Below, piece by piece: positions 31,255 to 42,225 of a DNA stretch of 56,633 nt. Under the pieces are notes generated by a model, which worked only from the letters and a program-made list of their open reading frames with translations, made no database searches and was not told where the DNA came from. Origin of the DNA: Basidiobolus meristosporus CBS 931.73 (lineage: Eukaryota; Basidiobolomycota; Basidiobolomycetes; Basidiobolales; Basidiobolaceae); contig MCFE01000577.1 of assembly GCA_002104905.1 (NCBI GenBank), forward strand, positions 1 through 56,633, given 5' to 3'. The position numbers were made by a program, and so were the translations under genes. Numbering within the stretch: the first letter of the stretch is position 1; every line of letters begins with the position of its first letter.

Positions 31255-32976
31255 GTCTTTCTGGAGGATATCAGTCAAAGGGGCTGCTATACTTGCAAAG
31301 GACTAAACAAATCTTCAATAAGAGGAAACCATTCCAAGAAATGATCTGAGCTCTAATACACTCTGAAGCTGCTTCAGATTCTTGATAAATTCCACTTTCT
31401 TAGGGTCTTTAGGTCACTCCTATGCTAGTCCCTCTGTGTCCCAAATACTCAACATGTTTCTTGAACAGCTCATGGTTTGCTAACTTGCCATACAACTTGT
31501 TCTCTCTTAGCTTCTTGAAGACCTTTCAATGTGCACCAAGTGGTCCACTTCTGTCTTGTGGCATATCAACATGACACCTATGCAGATTAATATAAGCTTG
31601 TCCAAGCACTCTCAGGAGAGCTTGCTACAAAGCCATAACTGTTGCAGGGGCATTGGTGAGGCCAAAATTCATGACCAAGTACTCATAGTGTCCATATAGG
31701 TCCTGAACACTGTCTTGGGGATATCTTTTGATTTCACCCTAATCTGGTTGTATCCTAATATAAGGCCAGTTTTGCCAAATATGGTGGCTCCAGTGAGCCA
31801 ATATAAAAGCCCACCAGTGCAAAGTATGGGTTACTTATTCTCCATGGTAACTGAGCCAAGTTTTCAATAGTCAATTCACATCCCAAGTACTGCATCTTTC
31901 TTTTCACAAAAGCACTTGTGCTCTCCAAGGTGACTTGCCGGGCCTGATGCATCCTTGCTCCAATTGCTGATCAACTTGTCTCTTCATCTCTTCCAATGCC
32001 AATGAACTCATCCTGTGAGGAGCCTTACTCACAGGGGGGCTATTTCCTGTGTCAATGGCATGATACATGCCTCTGACAGGAGGTAGGTGTACAAGTTCAC
32101 CTGAAAGCATGTGTGAATATTCTATCAGAGGAGTCTGGACCTTTTGGGGAGCTGTAGAAGAGGAGTTATCCTGCAATACCACCATAGGAGACATTTAGGT
32201 ACCCTTCCAAAATGCTCCACAGAACAGTGTCTTACCAAGCTCACTTGTGATCAACACACTGGAATAGACCAAGCTGAAATCCAGTCTGGCAAGTAGTAGT
32301 CAGTAGGTCTGTTTGCCATTTTGGATCTGAGTAGCATGGGTGCTCTAATTGATTGATAGATTATGTTTGAATAGCCATGCTCTTTTAAGTATCAGGTCAA
32401 ATTTGCTGTTTCCAAATATGCAGGCCTGTAGGTCTTCTTTATAGTCATCAATCTTCACTCTTACAGGCTGAGTGATATGGCTGATTATGTGAGATCTCCC
32501 ATCAGCTATTGAGTCTGAAGTTGACTGGGTAGGTTTTATGTAGATTCCGGCTTCAGGACAAGTTACTCTGACATGTACCCAAGTAATGCTCCTGAGTCAA
32601 TCATAATCCTTACCGTACTCCATTGATTATTCCATTCAAGTACAGTAGTTTTCTTGAGTTTGAGGTTAAGGGGGATATATATTTTTATGTCATGTAGAAT
32701 GTAGTTCTGAATCATCTTCAAGTTCATCCTCCCCGTTACTATGCTTTTGGGCTTCAATATAGTAGAAGGTCTAATTGACTGGTGTTCATTTCTTCTCTGA
32801 GCGCAGTACTTTGAGATGTGTCCAAGCTTATGACAGTTGAAGCAAAGTCCTTTCTGCTTATACTCTTCTGAGGTGGGATTCTTCTCCAGAGAGACTATTT
32901 CCATTGACATTGCTTCTGATTGTCTTCTCTTACGGTACTTGTAGTTTATTCTGATTAGTAACTCTGCACTGTCCAA
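31255..32976 (-). pseudogene. G2 Ty3 gag-pol: zinc knuckle, protease, first part of RT
   Basis: Reading leftward from 32976: end of Gag with zinc knuckle CFNCHKLGHISKYC, then the protease site IMIDSGALLGYM (about 32570), a degraded linker, and the RT opening HAIDTGNSPPVSKAPHRMSS with DQQLEQGCIRPGKSPWRAQV (31904-32194). The rest of RT is present with stops down to FAKxSSPLTDILQKD at 31255, where Harbinger B inserted; it continues at 27028. The domain order protease-RT-RNase H-integrase identifies Ty3. Confidence 0.88.
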
Positions 32977-33029
32977 TCAAGGGAGTCCAATCTGTACAAA
33001 TAGACATCTTTACTTATAAATCCATTCAT

Positions 33030-33694
33030 TGTTGTATCTAACAGAGGAGTGTGATAAAACTCTTTAATAATCTAACTGAACCAAGGGGACAATTAAGTAC
33101 AGAGTCTTAGAATTGTCAGAGAGTGGCAGAAATATTAGCAGGGAGATTCTGGTCTAATATTGATAGAGCATGTAGTTGATTTTGGCTTTGACAGAAAAAG
33201 AGTTGGTTTGCTATGCAGGCTGGGCTTGGTGTTCCAGAAGTGCAAGATATGCTAGGTTCTTAATTTTGCCAAGATACAATCTTAATTTTGTTGAGACACA
33301 CACTAAACCAAAAGGCTCAGTAAGTTTTGCTCATACTTTTCCAATCAAGTTGAGCTAGTAAGTACTAAGAGATTGGATTAATGGAAATCAGTTTGGGTAT
33401 TGATTGGTGCATAAGATAAATGAAAGTTGCATCATCAAGCAGCTAATATCTTGGCAGCCACTAGTTCATTGGATATATCTCAGATGACCAACCATTTAGA
33501 GGGGCATAGCAGATCAGCTGTTGACATAATGATTACATGAATATTGATCAGGTGTTACAGCTCAAAATAGCTTCTAAGAAGTGATAAAATGAAGCATAGT
33601 GGGGATTAGTTATGCTTAGGTTAGAGAAAACCAGTCAAGGAACAAGATTTTCTAACAATGTATAATTGGACAAGTTTAAATGTTGATCCACAAC
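33030..33694 (-). mobile_element. 5' LTR of the G2 Ty3 element
   Basis: 665 bp, TGTTGTAT...CCACAACA, aligned with the solo LTR at 859-1481. It lies some 50 bp upstream of the preserved end of Gag, so most of gag is deleted. No tRNA-type primer site was found next to it. Confidence 0.75.
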
Positions 33695-33699
33695 ATCAC

Positions 33700-36070
33700 A
33701 TTATGCCCAAAGAGCAGTTTTCTGATACCTGCTGGGTTCCCCTGTGACCACAATGCTGATCAATAATGGCAGCATCATCAAAGTTAGTATAAGTTTCCCA
33801 TGTGTTGTGTTTGACATCATATCATTCCACTTGACTAAATGAAGATTACTTTGTTTTTCTCCATCATAATATACTGTAGCTTCAACATTGTGGGGTTCTG
33901 AAGCTACTAGGTATCAAGATATAAGCTTGAGTTCAGCAGATACAAAGTTTTTGGGTTACAGTGCTATAGTACTGTCTTGAAGTATATGATATCCTCCAGT
34001 AGTGTACCTGACAGCTCTAAGTGGGTCTTCAAATTAAGGGTCAAGTTTAGATTGTTAGACTGAATCTAGTGTCATCACAAATGACTCACCTGTGAAGCTG
34101 CTGTTCCTGTGTGTTGAGGCATATGTTGCATTCATCTTTTGCTGTGAGGCTTTGCCACTGACACAGATTGCAGCATATATAATGTTGGTAAGGTACTCAA
34201 GGTTGTTCTTTAGTTTGTTTGTATTCAAATTTGCTCACTCCATATTCTAGTAGGCACCAAAGTATCTGCATCTTGTTCTAAACATCAAACAAAATGGTAT
34301 TAATCCATGTAGAGCAGCAATTTTGGTATTGATAGCATACTGTACAGTAGGAGTGTACTTGTCTCAGTTCTTCTGGATACCTTTGATACATTTCCTGGTG
34401 ATGTTCATTGAGGTCTGAACATGTCTTTCAGCAGGTCCATTAGGTTTGGGATTTTATGGAGTGAACAGATGCTGACCAGTGGCTCTCTTCTGGCAAAGGC
34501 CATTGATCAAATGAATTATAAATACTGATCCATTTTTCAGCTGAATGACCTTGGTGAATCCAAATAGGCAGAAGAGCTTGAATAGGTAAATGACTCCTCA
34601 GTATCAATGCTTTCCCTTCATCTGCATATGGATTATCTAAGTTGCTGAATCCAATTGGGGATTTATTTTGGAAGTTGTAGTGAGTTCACTGATTATGCCA
34701 GTAAGCACATGTCCCTCCCAAGGTGAAGTTGGAAAAAGTTTGGAAAGGTGGGCAGGCAAAATGTTGCAAATTCCTGGGCAATGAGTAACTCTGTTTTTGT
34801 AATCAAGTATAGTAACAAGCAAGTAGGTATGCATTGGGGTTAGAGTCTTTTGAGTGTGGATATAAATAAGGGCATGGTTATCAGTGTACAAGGCAAAAAG
34901 GTTACCCCTGAGGTGTAATATATCCAAAGAGGCACTCAATGAGAACAAGAGTGGTAGGTATTCACTAAAATAGTTCAATAATCCCTGATAATATTGAAGT
35001 TGCTTAGTGCTAGTGGGCTTTAGCCATTCATGAATATTGACCAGTTTGAAAGGGTCTAGTTGGTGACCAGCTGGTGTGACTATGAGTCTAAGTAGATTGA
35101 TCTTGAGGCAGCAAAACTGCACTTTTGTGCATCAAAAATCAGGCCAGCAGCTGTCAATCTGTTAATCACATCAATGACATGAGTTGCATGATCATCACAG
35201 CTTGTGGAAAATATGATTACATCATCAACAAGTACTTAAGCATATGGAGCATTGTTGAGTATTAAAGTCATAATTTTCTAGAACTTGCTGGTCAGTACCA
35301 TCAGGCCCAATGGAGCTCCCTGAAACATCAACTGAATATTATTCCAAGAAACAGCAGTCTTATGCTGATGATCAGGATGAATCTGGAGATGAAGATATAC
35401 ATCCTTCAAGTCCAACCAGGAGACTACTTTTGCTCTTGAAAGTGAGGGAAACATATTATGCATTCTTGGAATTGAAAATATGTCATCTTTGCTTGTGGTC
35501 CCTTTAGGGTTGGATTTTCATTAGCAGCTCTCCTAGGTGCAAGCATCACAGGGCTGTTGAATATTGTGTTGTCAGGGGATTGAGTGATAACTTCATTGTC
35601 AGCCCACTGTTAGACTATTTCTTCTACTGGGTGCCAATATGAATGTGGAAATGGGTTTTGCCACCTCCATACTGACTTACTAGGTGAGATTTCTAGTGTA
35701 CCAATGGATTCTGGAATAGTGCAGAAGCTGATCCTTGGAATGGCTTGGTTTCTTTCTATTGCCAGCTGAATATTCAGCTTAACTGATGGAGAATATGCTG
35801 AAAAATTTGGGGTTGACTCTACTTCTTCCAGTTGGAGTGAGATAATCTCTGGACTCTGTTCCTTTATGGGTGGCTGAGATTTAGTATATAGAGTATGGGA
35901 GGCTGGTAGTTTGCCTAAGCCAAGTGTGGTGAAGGTGTCTTCACAATAACTACCTTCTGGGTTATTACTGACTGTACTTGGTAGCTGGGAGAGCTTGTTG
36001 GAAAAATCAGTAGCACTGGGTTCAGAATAGCTTCCAATCAAAGGTAGCAAGGTAATAAAGACCTATGTTT
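33700..36070 (-). pseudogene. G3 Ty3 pol: RT, RNase H, integrase (decayed)
   Basis: Read leftward: RT entry WRWQNPFPHSYWHPVEEIV (about 35610-35670), RT palm WLDLKDVYLHLQIHPDHQHK (35278-35463), RT-RNase H connection INIHEWLKPTSTKQLQYYQG-like block (about 35000), RNase H YTDNHALIYIHTQ and HCPGICNILPAHLSKLFP (about 34720-34900), and integrase PNGPAERHVQTSMNITRKCI (about 34390-34460), which includes the catalytic Glu region. Each block is in a different frame from the next or broken by stops. It is a different family from G2: the RNase H tail differs (LPAHLSKLFP against FADTLSRLKQ). Confidence 0.85.
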
Positions 36071-36073
36071 ATT

Positions 36074-36807
36074 AGAACTGTTCCGTTGGATAGTTCCACA
36101 TTGAGCCATGAGTGCCAAATAGTGCCATAGTGTGCCTGAGAGTCATAGCAGACCTAAACTTGGCCACAGAGTGTGGCATATAGTTCTTCATATTCATGCA
36201 AAGCAGCCCCTGTGTTTCACCTACGTTGCAGGAGAAAATCAATTTTTTAACCTTTTTTTTGGGATCAAAATTGTGCATGACATAAAAGAGCACAGACAGA
36301 CTAAAGATATTGATCTGGTACATAATACCCATGGCACTCTAAATCTAGCCCCAGAGGCTTGTAGCATGTCACAAAAATGCATGGCATTATCTTGGTCCAC
36401 TGGTACTATCTGGCACTATATTTAAATTTAAGCCCTAAAGTAAAACCTATACAAAGCACTTATAGTGCCAGATAGTACCAGTAAACCAAGATAATGCCAT
36501 GCATTTTTGTGACATGCTACAAGCCTGTGGGGCTAGATTTAAAGTGCCATGGGTATTATGTACCAGATCCATATCTTCAGTCTGTCTGTGCTCTTTTATG
36601 TCATGCACAATTTTGATCCCAAAAAAAAGGTTAAAAAATTGATTTTCTCCTGCAACGTAGGTGAAACACAGGGGCTGCTTTGCATGAATATGAAGAGCTA
36701 TATGTCACACTCTGTGGCCAAGTTTAGGTCTGCTATGACTCTCAGGCACACTATGGCACTATTTGGCACTCATGGCTCAATGTGGCACTATCCAACGGAA
36801 CAAGTCT
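36074..36807. mobile_element. Near-perfect foldback Harbinger-type MITE P1 (734 bp)
   Basis: Left arm 36074-36420 and right arm 36461-36807 are each 347 bp and pair end to end without a net gap around a 40-bp centre. The ends are AGAACTGTTCCGTTGGATAG and, inverted, AGACTTGTTCCGTTGGATAG. ATT flanks both sides (36071-36073, 36808-36810). Mirror-image open frames of 86 and 96 residues (36072-36332, 36549-36839) exist only because the arms are copies; I do not call them genes. Inserted in G3 between RT and protease. Confidence 0.93.
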
Positions 36808-36869
36808 ATTATGCCAAGAATTTGTCTCTTTCAACTTGACTCAATTGGATATATATATATATCTCACTC

Positions 36870-37264
36870 TGGCACAATATTCAAATATGATCCCTAAAGT
36901 CAAACTTATATGAAACACTTATAGTGCCAGATAGTGCCAGTGGACCAAGATAGTGCCATGCATTTCTGTGACATGTTACATGCCACATGACACAGATTTC
37001 AAGTGCCATTGGTACTTAGCACCAGATGCATGTCTTCAGTCCTTATGACTTCTTTCACATCCTGCACAACATTAATCCAAAAACAGGTCAAAAAATAGAT
37101 TTTCTCCACCACAACAGGTGAAACATAGTGGTTACTTTGCATGAAGATGAGGAACTTTGCTTCACACTCTGCAGCCAAGTACTGGTCCAATTGGCCCCCC
37201 TGGCAAACTATGGCATCATTTGGCACTTGTTGCTCAATGTAGCAGTATCCAATGGAACAAGTCT
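36870..37264. mobile_element. Half of a foldback MITE (P2), right arm only
   Basis: Follows the right half of P1 and P3 from the centre (CTTATAGTGCCAGATAGTGCC) to the end GTATCCAATGGAACAAGTCT. The left arm is absent; the left break lies just after a (TA)n run at 36850-36861. The G3 protease region resumes directly to its right. Confidence 0.8.
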
Positions 37265-38927
37265 TATGTCTGTCTTATGCTGGATAAACCAACTCTTGCC
37301 AATAAGTAGGCTGTTAGCTGCAACAGGTAGGCCCACAACATCTTGGTGTATAATCAGGTTATCTAGCCAGATGGGGCAATTAGGTACTATGCCTACTGTT
37401 ACATCTAGTAGGCTGATTGCTAGCCATACTTGCATAGTGTTGTTGGGGACTATGTCTTATTTTAGTGATTTTGCTAATGTCACTGACATGATCAACATAG
37501 AGGAATCTGTGCAGATGAAGAATACCTTCATTTTCTTTGCATACCTTTATGTGGTACCCTCAATTGGCTTTCTTAGGACCATCTGGTTGACATGAAGGTT
37601 ATTATCCCCTTCAATCCCTTTAGCAATTCTTTGACTAGAGCCAGGCCAAGTCCCAGTGTATTGGTTACTGGCAGGGTTGCCTTGGGTTGCTCTAGTACCT
37701 TAATTATAGGGAATAGGCTATGGGAGGACATACCAGTGCTCCTAGTTTGCTTAAATACTTCTTCCTAAGGCTCCTCCTCTACTTTCTCACTTACTTCCAT
37801 ATTCTTTCCCTTCAACAAAGTTGCCAATATGGGTTCCTTTGCCTCCCCTCTAGAGGCATCATGTCAACACTTCTTCCACACTTTGACTGTTCTGACCAGA
37901 GTGCTTGAATTGATTGAGACCTGCCAGCCTCCTGACAAGGGACTCTGTCTATTGAAGCCTTCTACTCCTGTGTTTCCAGTACAGGTTCTTGTCTGTATTA
38001 CTTTTCACATCTCTGGGCTCTGTGGCCTACTTCTCCATATACATAACACAGATACTATTGTTGTTGTCACTACATCTGTTGGGTCAGGGCTTGTACCTGT
38101 ACCTTTAGATCTATGTCAGCATTGCAGAGCTTATTGCCTTCTCTAGGAACTTCTTGACATTGTTGATCAAGAGTTCTTAGACCTTTTGATGTAATCCCTA
38201 TAACTCACAGTCTTTTAGGGAGGCATTTTTCCTTTCTTGCATAAGCTCCCCATTCTTTGATCACACATATCACAATAGGGTAACCCCTGTAGCAAAATGA
38301 CCCCTCTGACTTGTTTGACTCACTCTTGCAGCGTTTTACATCTCTGTTGCTCTTTGGGTGCCTTATGTCTTATTTGTTGTCTAAGCCCATGATGTAACAC
38401 ATCATAAGCTGTGTTTGGCAATCTTGTTCTCTGGGAGACATCAAACATGTGGCAGAAAAAGTGCAGTGTTGGCTTTGTAGCTTTCACTGCTTGTTTCTGT
38501 GAAGACAGTAGAAGGGCTTCATAGTGGTATCCTTTGGCATACAGAAAGTTTGTCTTGTAGACTTCTTCCAGTGCATCCCAGTCACCTTTTGTTACATCTT
38601 CTAGCCTATAACACCATTGCCATGCCAACCCTTCCATATGTCTTGCAAACTCCCTTAGTTTCTTATTGTTGTCTCATCCTGCATCAGCCATAACTCTCTC
38701 AAACTTATTGAGCCACTCAAGGGCTTTCTCAATCTTCCCTTTGTATGATCTCAGATAGATTGTTGTAGTCATTACCTCACATGTGCTTATTTCTGCAGAG
38801 ACAACATCAGATCTGTGGGTTATTACTGACTGCACTTGGTAGTTTGGAGAGCTGGTAGGTCAAGTCAGTACCACTTGGCCCAGAATATCTTTCAATAGAA
38901 GGTAGCAAGGCAAAGAGACTTTTAATT
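37265..38927 (-). pseudogene. G3 Ty3 gag and protease (decayed)
   Basis: Read leftward: Gag capsid block HMEGLAWQWCYRLEDVTKGD followed by WDALEEVYKTNFLYAKGY (38320-38640), typical of Retrotrans_gag; a long broken linker; then a retropepsin-like region near 37500 (FFICTDSSMLI, where an active enzyme would have an intact DSG/DTG site) and GIVPNCPIWLDNLIIHQDVV then LLIGKSWF (37210-37435), corresponding to the protease flap and the LLG-x-x-F element. The gene continues into RT at 36070 once P1 and P2 are removed. At its right edge is the peptide LLPSIERYSGPSGTDLTYQL, a near copy of LLPLIGSYSEPSATDFSNKL at 36050. Confidence 0.72.
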
Positions 38928-39675
38928 ATTAGACTTGTTCCATTGTAGCATGCCAGGGCGCGTGGTGCAATCTGCGGTTGTAAAGAGCAATTGGGCGCAA
39001 TATTATAGCAACCAGAAGGCAGGATTGTTCTTGGACAATTTTGCACTATGTGGGACAATCTCACACACTATGGCACAATCTGACACAATGAGGTTGGCAC
39101 GGATGATTGCGCCAACTTGTAATGTTTGCATCACATGCGCAATTGGATACCGCTTTTATGGCAGCTAAAATCCGGTATTTGGATGTGTTGCTTTGATGTA
39201 AATGGAAATAAATGCGTATCACACTATAAACTACACTGATACTTACCATTTTGGCTACCATCACTCCAATTGGATGGTATCTTAGTGGTTAATTGGTCCA
39301 AAAGTATCCTGAAGTTGGCAGCCCCCAGTTGGCTCATTGACTACAGAACAAGCTACCTGATTTGCCATCAAATATCCCATTTTGCCCATTGAGCAAGTAT
39401 ATCCCTGATCCTAGTGATTGGATAAGGTGTCATAGCTAGCACTCAAGCAATTGGGTAGGTGCAAAACAGATCCAATAGCTGCACTGGTATTACAGATGAA
39501 GTATATATATGCAGGGTGTTTATCTATTGGGGCTCTGTCTCAAATGTGGGACAACCGTGATATTACTTATATCAAAAATTTGATGATCACTGATTTGCAA
39601 TGGCTCAATTTGGATTGCAAAAAAAATGGGTTGCTGGGATCATTACAAATAATAGCAATACAAGGCAATTGCATC

Positions 39676-40912
39676 ATCTTCTCCTGGGTTTTTTTTCGCA
39701 CAGGGATTACTACTGAAGCATTTGGCAGTGACTCACCTTGCACACCTACACTAATTCCTGGCTGACTATCATCTTGGCTACTTGTGTATTTGTAGTCAAT
39801 ATTTTGCCTCCTGGTTGATGAGTGCAATGATGCAGCTTGGCTGTGCTGAATTGCTCCAACTGAACTGGCCTGGAATGCCACACACTGATGCGTTCTTTAC
39901 TTGCCAAGGGCTCAGGTGGTTGAGGCACTTCATGTTGGTCATCATCAGTCAGTTCACCAGAAGTAACACGCTAATGGTCAGGCAAAACAGCATGCGCAGG
40001 CGTAACTTGACGTGTTGAGATGGCCCTTGGCTGAGTTCAATGTGATGCTGCAAGTTGACGCAACTTGGTCTGCTCCAATGGACTTGTGTCTAAATGAGCA
40101 GTTTGGCAAGTTCTGGTAGTTTTGCTCTGAAGTGGGCACGTTGACTCAATGAGAGTTGACTTGATGCAGGGCATTCTGGTAAAGGGTGTTGGCATAGTCT
40201 GGACTGACATGCGCCAGCATGCTGTAGTTGCAAGAGATGGTAAGGAATCCAGTGAGGCATGCTGGCGCAATCTGGACAATGTTGCTTGCAGTCTGTATTC
40301 TTCCTCCTGAAGCTCACCATCTGATTCCTCAAAGTATTCACTTACCCTCTGTCTGATACTTTGGAGCTATTGCCTGGATGAGTCCTGTGTATATTGCTCT
40401 TCAAAGCCACTTAGCTCTACTAACATATCACATAGTACATTAGTCATTTGAGGCAAAAACTCATTCAAAATCTCTTTGGTTCCCAAAGTTGAGGCACAAA
40501 CGGACGCATCCAGCCCATACTGTGCAAATTGCACGCGGAATTGTTCCTGCGTGGCTTCTTCATCTAATCCCCTCACTCTCAGCTCATTCTTGATTTCAAT
40601 ACTTGTCTTGTTATATGTCTTCTTACATACATTGGCTGGCATCTTGATGTAGAACTCATGCCACAGCTTTCTACTCAAATTCTTCCCTCTTTGTTGACTC
40701 TCTGAGGTATCTAGTTCTGCTAGATTAATCAGTAGTGCCCAAATATCTGTATGAAGGCTCATCATAGACACTTGGGCCATACTAAAATCATTTGGCAAGA
40801 ACTCAAACTGATCCAACATCAACTTTTCTGGTCCGGACCGCACTTGTGAACTGGGGGATGGGTTTTGTCTGTGTTGTACTAAAGATGAGTTGAGACTTGG
40901 TATGGGGGCCAT
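39676..40912 (-). pseudogene. Harbinger second gene, copy C (best-preserved start)
   Basis: Unidentified accessory gene of the Harbinger element. The first 181 codons are open from ATG 40912: MAPIPSLNSSLVQHRQNPSP, FLPNDFSMAQVSMMSLHTDI, LINLAELDTSESQQRGKNLS, RKLWHEFYIKMPANVCKKTY, STLGTKEILNEFLPQMTNVL, LSGFEEQYTQDSSRQ. A CAG-to-TAG change at about 40367 stops it where copy B reads on. The remaining blocks (LSRLRQHASLDSLPSL, TCQTAHLDTSPLEQTK, LHSSTRRQNIDYKYTSSQDD, VVIPVRKK) follow in shifted frames. Known PIF/Harbinger elements carry a second, often Myb/SANT-like, DNA-binding gene that helps the transposase into the nucleus; the position fits that role, but I do not see a clear Myb motif. The start is shared by all three copies, which supports it. 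Confidence 0.8.
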
Positions 40913-41270
40913 AGCAGCAGATTTGGATACTTATACAGCAGTATATTGGCATCTACCTGGTCTTATATGAAATATATGTGAAAACTAATGAGATTATCAA
41001 ATTCTCCATATATTATGCATGATGCATCTTAGATTGCATTGACATGAATCAGATCATATCAATTGCAGATTTCCTATTTGATTATAGATCTCTGAGTAAA
41101 GCATCAATAAATGTACCAAGGCATTGTTTGCGGATGATTTTTGCAACATAATGATGGGATACATGGCAATTGATGGAGATTTAACCATAATGCATTAAAA
41201 ATCAGATAAATAACTCAGATTGTGCCACATCAATTCAAACCACCTCCATACAATCATCCACCAATTTTAT
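40913..41270. promoter_or_regulatory. Divergent spacer between Harbinger genes
   Basis: About 360 bp between the two divergent starts, conserved in copies A (11289-11622) and B (28095-28453) with shared blocks such as CATCATTATGT and ATCAATTGCCAT on one strand. Presumably it holds both promoters. A TATA box is not clear. Confidence 0.5.
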
Positions 41271-42039
41271 TTGACTTACTTATCTGAATGGTCTTTTCTC
41301 ATCAATCCCATCACTACCACTGGATTTCCTTTTGACACACTAGAGGAGATCTATTCCAAGTACTGTGGACCATCTTCCCCATTCTACTCAAGGAGATCCC
41401 TTGTTAAGCTTCTCTGCTATCACAAGAGCTATTGCCCTACAAGGTTTCATCCCACCATCCAGACTTCCATATCCCAGAGTGTTCAGCAACAGGTTCAATA
41501 TCAGGAGTATTTTGGATACCTTCCCAATGAGGATTAACAGACCTTCTAGAGGGCAGAGGCACTTTTATTCTGGCAAGTACAAGGCACACTATGTGAAGTT
41601 TCAAGCACTGTCTGATATTGAGGGTAATGTCATCTGGTTTAGTGGGCCATTTGCTGGAAGTAGGCATGACAAAGCACTCTGGGTAGAGAATCATCCTGAA
41701 TTTGGTAGAGGGGAGAAATGTATGGCAGACTTAGCCTATATAGGTAAGGATTGTCACTGATTAAGATGTAATACAGCCCATAAGAAGCCAAGAAATGGTG
41801 TGCTTAGCAGGAAGCAGAAGCTCTACAATGAGATATTTAATCATTTCAGAGTGAGGGTAGAGCACACATTTGGATATCTCAAGAGATTCAGCATACTGAC
41901 AGGTAAATACAGAGGAATGTCTTATATAGGAGAAAACACCAGAATAGGTAAAATAGTTAAGATACTTATTAATGCACAGTATGCTCATACAAGAAGACAT
42001 CCACTGAGAGAAATGTGTCTGGAGCATTATGAAGAGTAA
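41271..42039 (+). pseudogene. PIF/Harbinger transposase, copy C (inactive)
   Basis: The ATG of copy B is TTG here (41271). The frame runs LTYLSEWSFLINPITTTGFP to RFHPTI, then about 110 bases coding for the segment from HGNKSPRSF to STRFRSL in copy B are deleted and the frame shifts. The DDE part is preserved: YPRVFSNRFNIRSILDTFP, ALSDIEGNVIWFSGPFAGSR with HDKALW, ADLAYIGKDC, a TGA stop at 41758, then VLSRKQKLYNEIFNHF, RVEHTFGYLK and LREMCLEHYEE. The Asp and Glu positions of DDE_Tnp_4 are all visible. A deletion plus a stop makes it inactive. Confidence 0.9.
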
Positions 42040-42225
42040 ATAAAGCAAGGAAAGCACTATTCTGAGCAACATAAGTAAGATTGAGTAAAATTACCAGTGA
42101 CTGTATCATACCACTGGCATCATGGTAGAAATTATAGTACCAGATAGTGCTGTAGGGTGCCAGACTGATCCGGCACTAGAAACAGGCTGGCACTATGTGG
42201 CACTATCCAACAGAACAAGTCTATT

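Larger units (their letters stand above)
38931..42222 (+). mobile_element. PIF/Harbinger element C (3292 bp)
   Basis: Inverted relative to B. Ends AGACTTGTTCCATTGTAGCA and, inverted on the right, AGACTTGTTCTGTTGGATAG; ATT at 38928-38930 and 42223-42225. It contains the divergent gene pair found in B: second gene on the minus strand (40912 leftward), transposase on the plus strand (41271-42039). No foreign insertion is inside. It is the most compact complete copy, though both genes are damaged. Confidence 0.93.

Noticed and set aside
36072-36839. Two similar open frames (86 and 96 residues) facing away from each other
   Set aside because: They are the two arms of the foldback element P1 read on opposite strands; similarity follows from the palindrome and not from a protein family.
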